Below are positions 5,336-6,932 of a stretch of 6,932 nucleotides of DNA, piece after piece. Position 1 is the stretch's first letter; every line of letters starts with the position of its first letter. Below the pieces are notes generated by a model. That model had not been told where the DNA came from. It was given only the letters and a program-made list of their open reading frames with translations, and ran no database searches. Both the position numbers and the translations under genes were made by a program. This DNA comes from Desulfobacterales bacterium (GTDB taxonomy: Bacteria > Desulfobacterota > Desulfobacteria > Desulfobacterales > BuS5), in NCBI GenBank assembly GCA_016735355.1, contig JAERRQ010000177.1:1-6932 (forward strand), written 5' to 3'.

Positions 5336-6424
5336 ATGAGCGATTATCAAGTCAGATGGATAACCGATGACCTGGCAACCGGGTATGCCCCCATGTCTTT
5401 TGATGACCTGGATGCGATTAGAGAACATGGCATTGATGCCATTGTGAATCTGTGCGGGGAGTTTTGCGACCTGCACGAAATCGAGGAGAGCAGCGGGTTT
5501 GAAGTTTACTATCTGCCCATACCGGACGAGTGCGCACCAAACATGGCGGAAATGGAAAAAGCTCTCGCCTGGCTGGACGAAGCATTCTATCTCGGAAAAA
5601 AAGTGCTGGTACACTGCCGGCACGGGATCGGTCGAACCGGCACTTTTGTGACCTCTTATTTATTGAGGAGAGGTTTGGGCATGAAACTGGCAGCCAAAAA
5701 GCTGAAAAAAAATCCAGCCCAACCGTCCAATTACAGCCAGTGGAAACTTTTAAAAAAGTACGGAAAAAAGGAGGGGCTTCTTAAAATCAGGGAGCCCTCC
5801 CTTGAAAGCCGGAATGTCGTAGATCTGAGCGTCTATTTCACGGAATATGAGTCACTGTTAAAACAGATTGACGACCAGGTGGAGAGAGAGTCAAAGAAGA
5901 AAAAAATCGACCTTTGCGGGAGGGATACGGATGCTTGCTGCTATCAATATATGGAGCTTCGGCTCATCGAAGTCATTTACCTGACGGTGGGAATGAATCG
6001 AACATTGAAAAGTGGTTCAAGGATTGCAGCAATCGAAAATGCCGTAAAAATGTACCAAACGGTGCGCCGGCTGAAAAAGCAATTGGGTGAAAATCAGGAT
6101 GCAACTGATGGAAAAAAGGCGTTGGCTGAAATCTATGCCGAGAAGCAGATCTTATGCCCGGTTAATATGGCATCCAAGTGCGCTGTTTTTCCATTCAGGC
6201 CGTTATCCTGCAGACTGTATCATCTTCCGGAAGACGTAGTTGACAGAAAAACGATTCATTCTGCCGTTGCTCGATTGTCCGGCAATCTCTTTTTCGCCTT
6301 TTCCGGGTTCTTCCTTGAAGATGAATCTCTTACCTTTAACATGGGGGAGACGGTGTCCGGCAAGTATGTGCAGGAGTATTTTTACTATCTGGCATCCATG
6401 GCCGTAAACGGCCGTTCAGGGTAA
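5336..6424 (+). CDS. Dual-specificity (Cys-based) phosphatase fused to a YkgJ-like cysteine-cluster domain
   Basis: 362 aa. Residues ~5-150 form a DSP/tyrosine-phosphatase domain: DDLATGYAPMS at the start, IDAIVNLCGE, the general-acid loop PIPDECAPN with Asp64, and the P-loop HCRHGIGRTGT with nucleophile Cys94 and Arg100. All catalytic residues are present, so it should dephosphorylate Ser/Thr/Tyr or a non-protein phosphate. After a charged linker (~150-190), the second half has Cys194, Cys201, Cys202, Cys274, Cys282 and Cys292 in the pattern CX6CC...CX7CX9C, with 'FRPLSCRLYHLP' matching the 'RP..CR.Y' end of YkgJ (UPF0153) zinc/iron-chelating domains. The start lies 3 nt after the dikinase stop; GGAG at 5318-5321 is far (14 nt), so translational coupling is likely. 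The pairing suggests the phosphatase acts on the dikinase, its product or its pathway; that is inference. The stop codon overlaps a palindromic element. Cytosolic; no signal peptide. Confidence 0.87.
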   Translation: MSDYQVRWITDDLATGYAPMSFDDLDAIREHGIDAIVNLCGEFCDLHEIEESSGFEVYYLPIPDECAPNMAEMEKALAWLDEAFYLGKKVLVHCRHGIGRTGTFVTSYLLRRGLGMKLAAKKLKKNPAQPSNYSQWKLLKKYGKKEGLLKIREPSLESRNVVDLSVYFTEYESLLKQIDDQVERESKKKKIDLCGRDTDACCYQYMELRLIEVIYLTVGMNRTLKSGSRIAAIENAVKMYQTVRRLKKQLGENQDATDGKKALAEIYAEKQILCPVNMASKCAVFPFRPLSCRLYHLPEDVVDRKTIHSAVARLSGNLFFAFSGFFLEDESLTFNMGETVSGKYVQEYFYYLASMAVNGRSG

Positions 6425-6510
6425 TTCCGGGGACACCATACTTAATTATGTATCCTTTTTAATAATTTTTGGATGTTTGTCAATAATTACAGTATGGTGT
6501 CCCCGGAATT
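6423..6510. repeat. 88-bp palindromic element (REP/MITE-like) overlapping the phosphatase stop
   Basis: The 20-nt arm AATTCCGGGGACACCATACT (6423-6442) is matched exactly in reverse complement at 6491-6510. After a single bulged C (6490), TAATTAT (6443-6449) pairs with ATAATTA (6483-6489), giving 27 paired positions around a 33-nt AT-rich loop. The left arm begins inside the TAA of the phosphatase gene (6422-6424). From memory, 'CCGGGGACACCATACTTAATTA' ends occur next to REP-associated (Y1/IS200-like) transposase genes in deltaproteobacteria, which would make this a non-autonomous, transposase-less copy. In RNA it would form a strong hairpin between the convergent genes and may serve as a bidirectional 3' end, though no clear T tract follows. 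Confidence 0.8.
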
Positions 6511-6533
6511 TCAACCTAACGTCCCCTCTTTTC

Positions 6534-6559
6534 CCCGGTGAGCATTATAATAACACGGG
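6534..6559. other. Small bulged hairpin in the convergent gap
   Basis: CCCGGTG (6534-6540) pairs with CACGGG (6554-6559) with one bulged G around an AT-rich 13-nt loop. It lies just after the stop of the leftward binding-protein gene. On neither strand is it followed by a proper T run, so a role as terminator is only possible. Confidence 0.3.
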
Positions 6560-6573
6560 CTGAAAAAAGCGAT

Positions 6574-6932
6574 CTAGTGATCATATTTTTTTGCATATTC
6601 GGCATCATTATACATAGCCTCGCCATATAGATTTTTTCCGTAATTACGGATGATTGTCTGACCTTCATCAGATGAAAAAAAATCAATAAATCTGGATGCA
6701 TACTCCTGGTTTTTTGTGGCTCCGTTCGGTTGGCAAAGACCGTGATATGTGTTTATTAGAATCGGATCTCCGCGGAATAGTATTTTAAGATTATCCAGAT
6801 TTTTTTTACCGACTACCCACGTACTACTGTCTGTCATGAAGTATCCGTTTACACCGTTTGCTTTTATCAGTGAGGCCATCATAAAATCTTTTGTGATGAT
6901 GTACCAATCCCCTTCGGGTGTGATACCCGCTT
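6574..6932 (-). CDS. Periplasmic substrate-binding protein, tungstate/molybdate (TupA-like), C-terminal part
   Basis: The minus strand is open from the right edge to TAG at 6576-6574, giving about 119 C-terminal residues; the signal peptide and oxyanion-contacting N-terminal loop lie outside. The first visible residues, AGITPEGDWYIITKDFMMAS, and then YFMTDSSTW, LKILFRGDPILINTY, ASRFIDFFSSDEGQTIIRNYG and LYGEAMYND follow the layout of the second lobe of TupA/PBP-like tungstate-binding proteins ('YTLTDRGTY...L.EGD..L.N.Y...FI.W..S..GQ..I'). The Met at 6882 is internal, not the start. Such proteins capture the oxyanion in the periplasm and hand it to a TupBC ABC transporter feeding tungsto- or molybdoenzymes. 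No transporter gene follows downstream on this strand, so any tupBC must lie upstream of it or elsewhere. Substrate is inferred from family only. Confidence 0.72.
   Translation of the reverse strand, partial: AGITPEGDWYIITKDFMMASLIKANGVNGYFMTDSSTWVVGKKNLDNLKILFRGDPILINTYHGLCQPNGATKNQEYASRFIDFFSSDEGQTIIRNYGKNLYGEAMYNDAEYAKKYDH

Noticed and set aside
1..6932. tRNA, rRNA or CRISPR array
   Set aside because: No cloverleaf with a TTCGA-type arm, no rRNA-like sequence and no regularly spaced repeats with unique spacers were seen on either strand.

Overview
The window looks like a chromosomal segment of a Gram-negative, probably anaerobic bacterium. The protein styles (a PEP-synthase-like dikinase with an unusual C-terminal domain, a phosphatase/YkgJ cysteine-cluster fusion, a tungstate-type binding protein) and the 'CCGGGGACACCATACT' palindrome resemble deltaproteobacterial sulfate reducers (Desulfobacterales-like). 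This assignment is from memory of sequence style and is an inference. Base composition changes along the window: the left ~2.5 kb is AT-rich and made of defence or selfish-type modules, while 2.7-6.4 kb is visibly richer in G+C and looks like core coding DNA.

Layout: (1) 1-452, minus strand: a type II toxin-antitoxin pair, a 77-aa antitoxin overlapping by ATGA a PIN-domain (VapC-type) toxin that runs off the left edge. (2) 453-1226: a long gene-poor stretch holding a 15-codon remnant of a BrnT-type toxin (536-583, minus), a hairpin-containing segment between it and the antitoxin, and several short direct and inverted repeats. (3) 1227-2482, plus strand: a AAA_14/DUF4143-type ATPase with a C-terminal PD-(D/E)XK-like motif. 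Its promoter appears to lie inside a perfect 12-bp inverted repeat abutting the start codon, predicting a leaderless, possibly autoregulated mRNA. (4) 2483-2728: an intergenic stretch with small hairpins. (5) 2729-6424, plus strand: a tight two-gene operon. The first gene encodes a PEP-synthase-like protein with ATP-grasp and phosphohistidine swivel domains but a different C-terminal domain in place of the usual PEP/pyruvate barrel. Three bases later comes a dual-specificity phosphatase fused to a cysteine-cluster (YkgJ-like) domain. (6) 6423-6510: an 88-bp near-perfect palindrome starting within the phosphatase stop codon. (7) 6574-6932, minus strand: the C-terminal part of a tungstate/molybdate-type (TupA-like) periplasmic binding protein, convergent with the operon and cut by the right edge.

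The best candidate for an undescribed system is the dikinase-like protein plus phosphatase/YkgJ pair. One partner has the parts to move phosphate from ATP through a histidine to an unknown acceptor; the other has an intact Cys-phosphatase P-loop and a metal-binding-type cysteine cluster. The dikinase also has Ala at the position where classical PEP synthase and PPDK carry their regulatory Thr.
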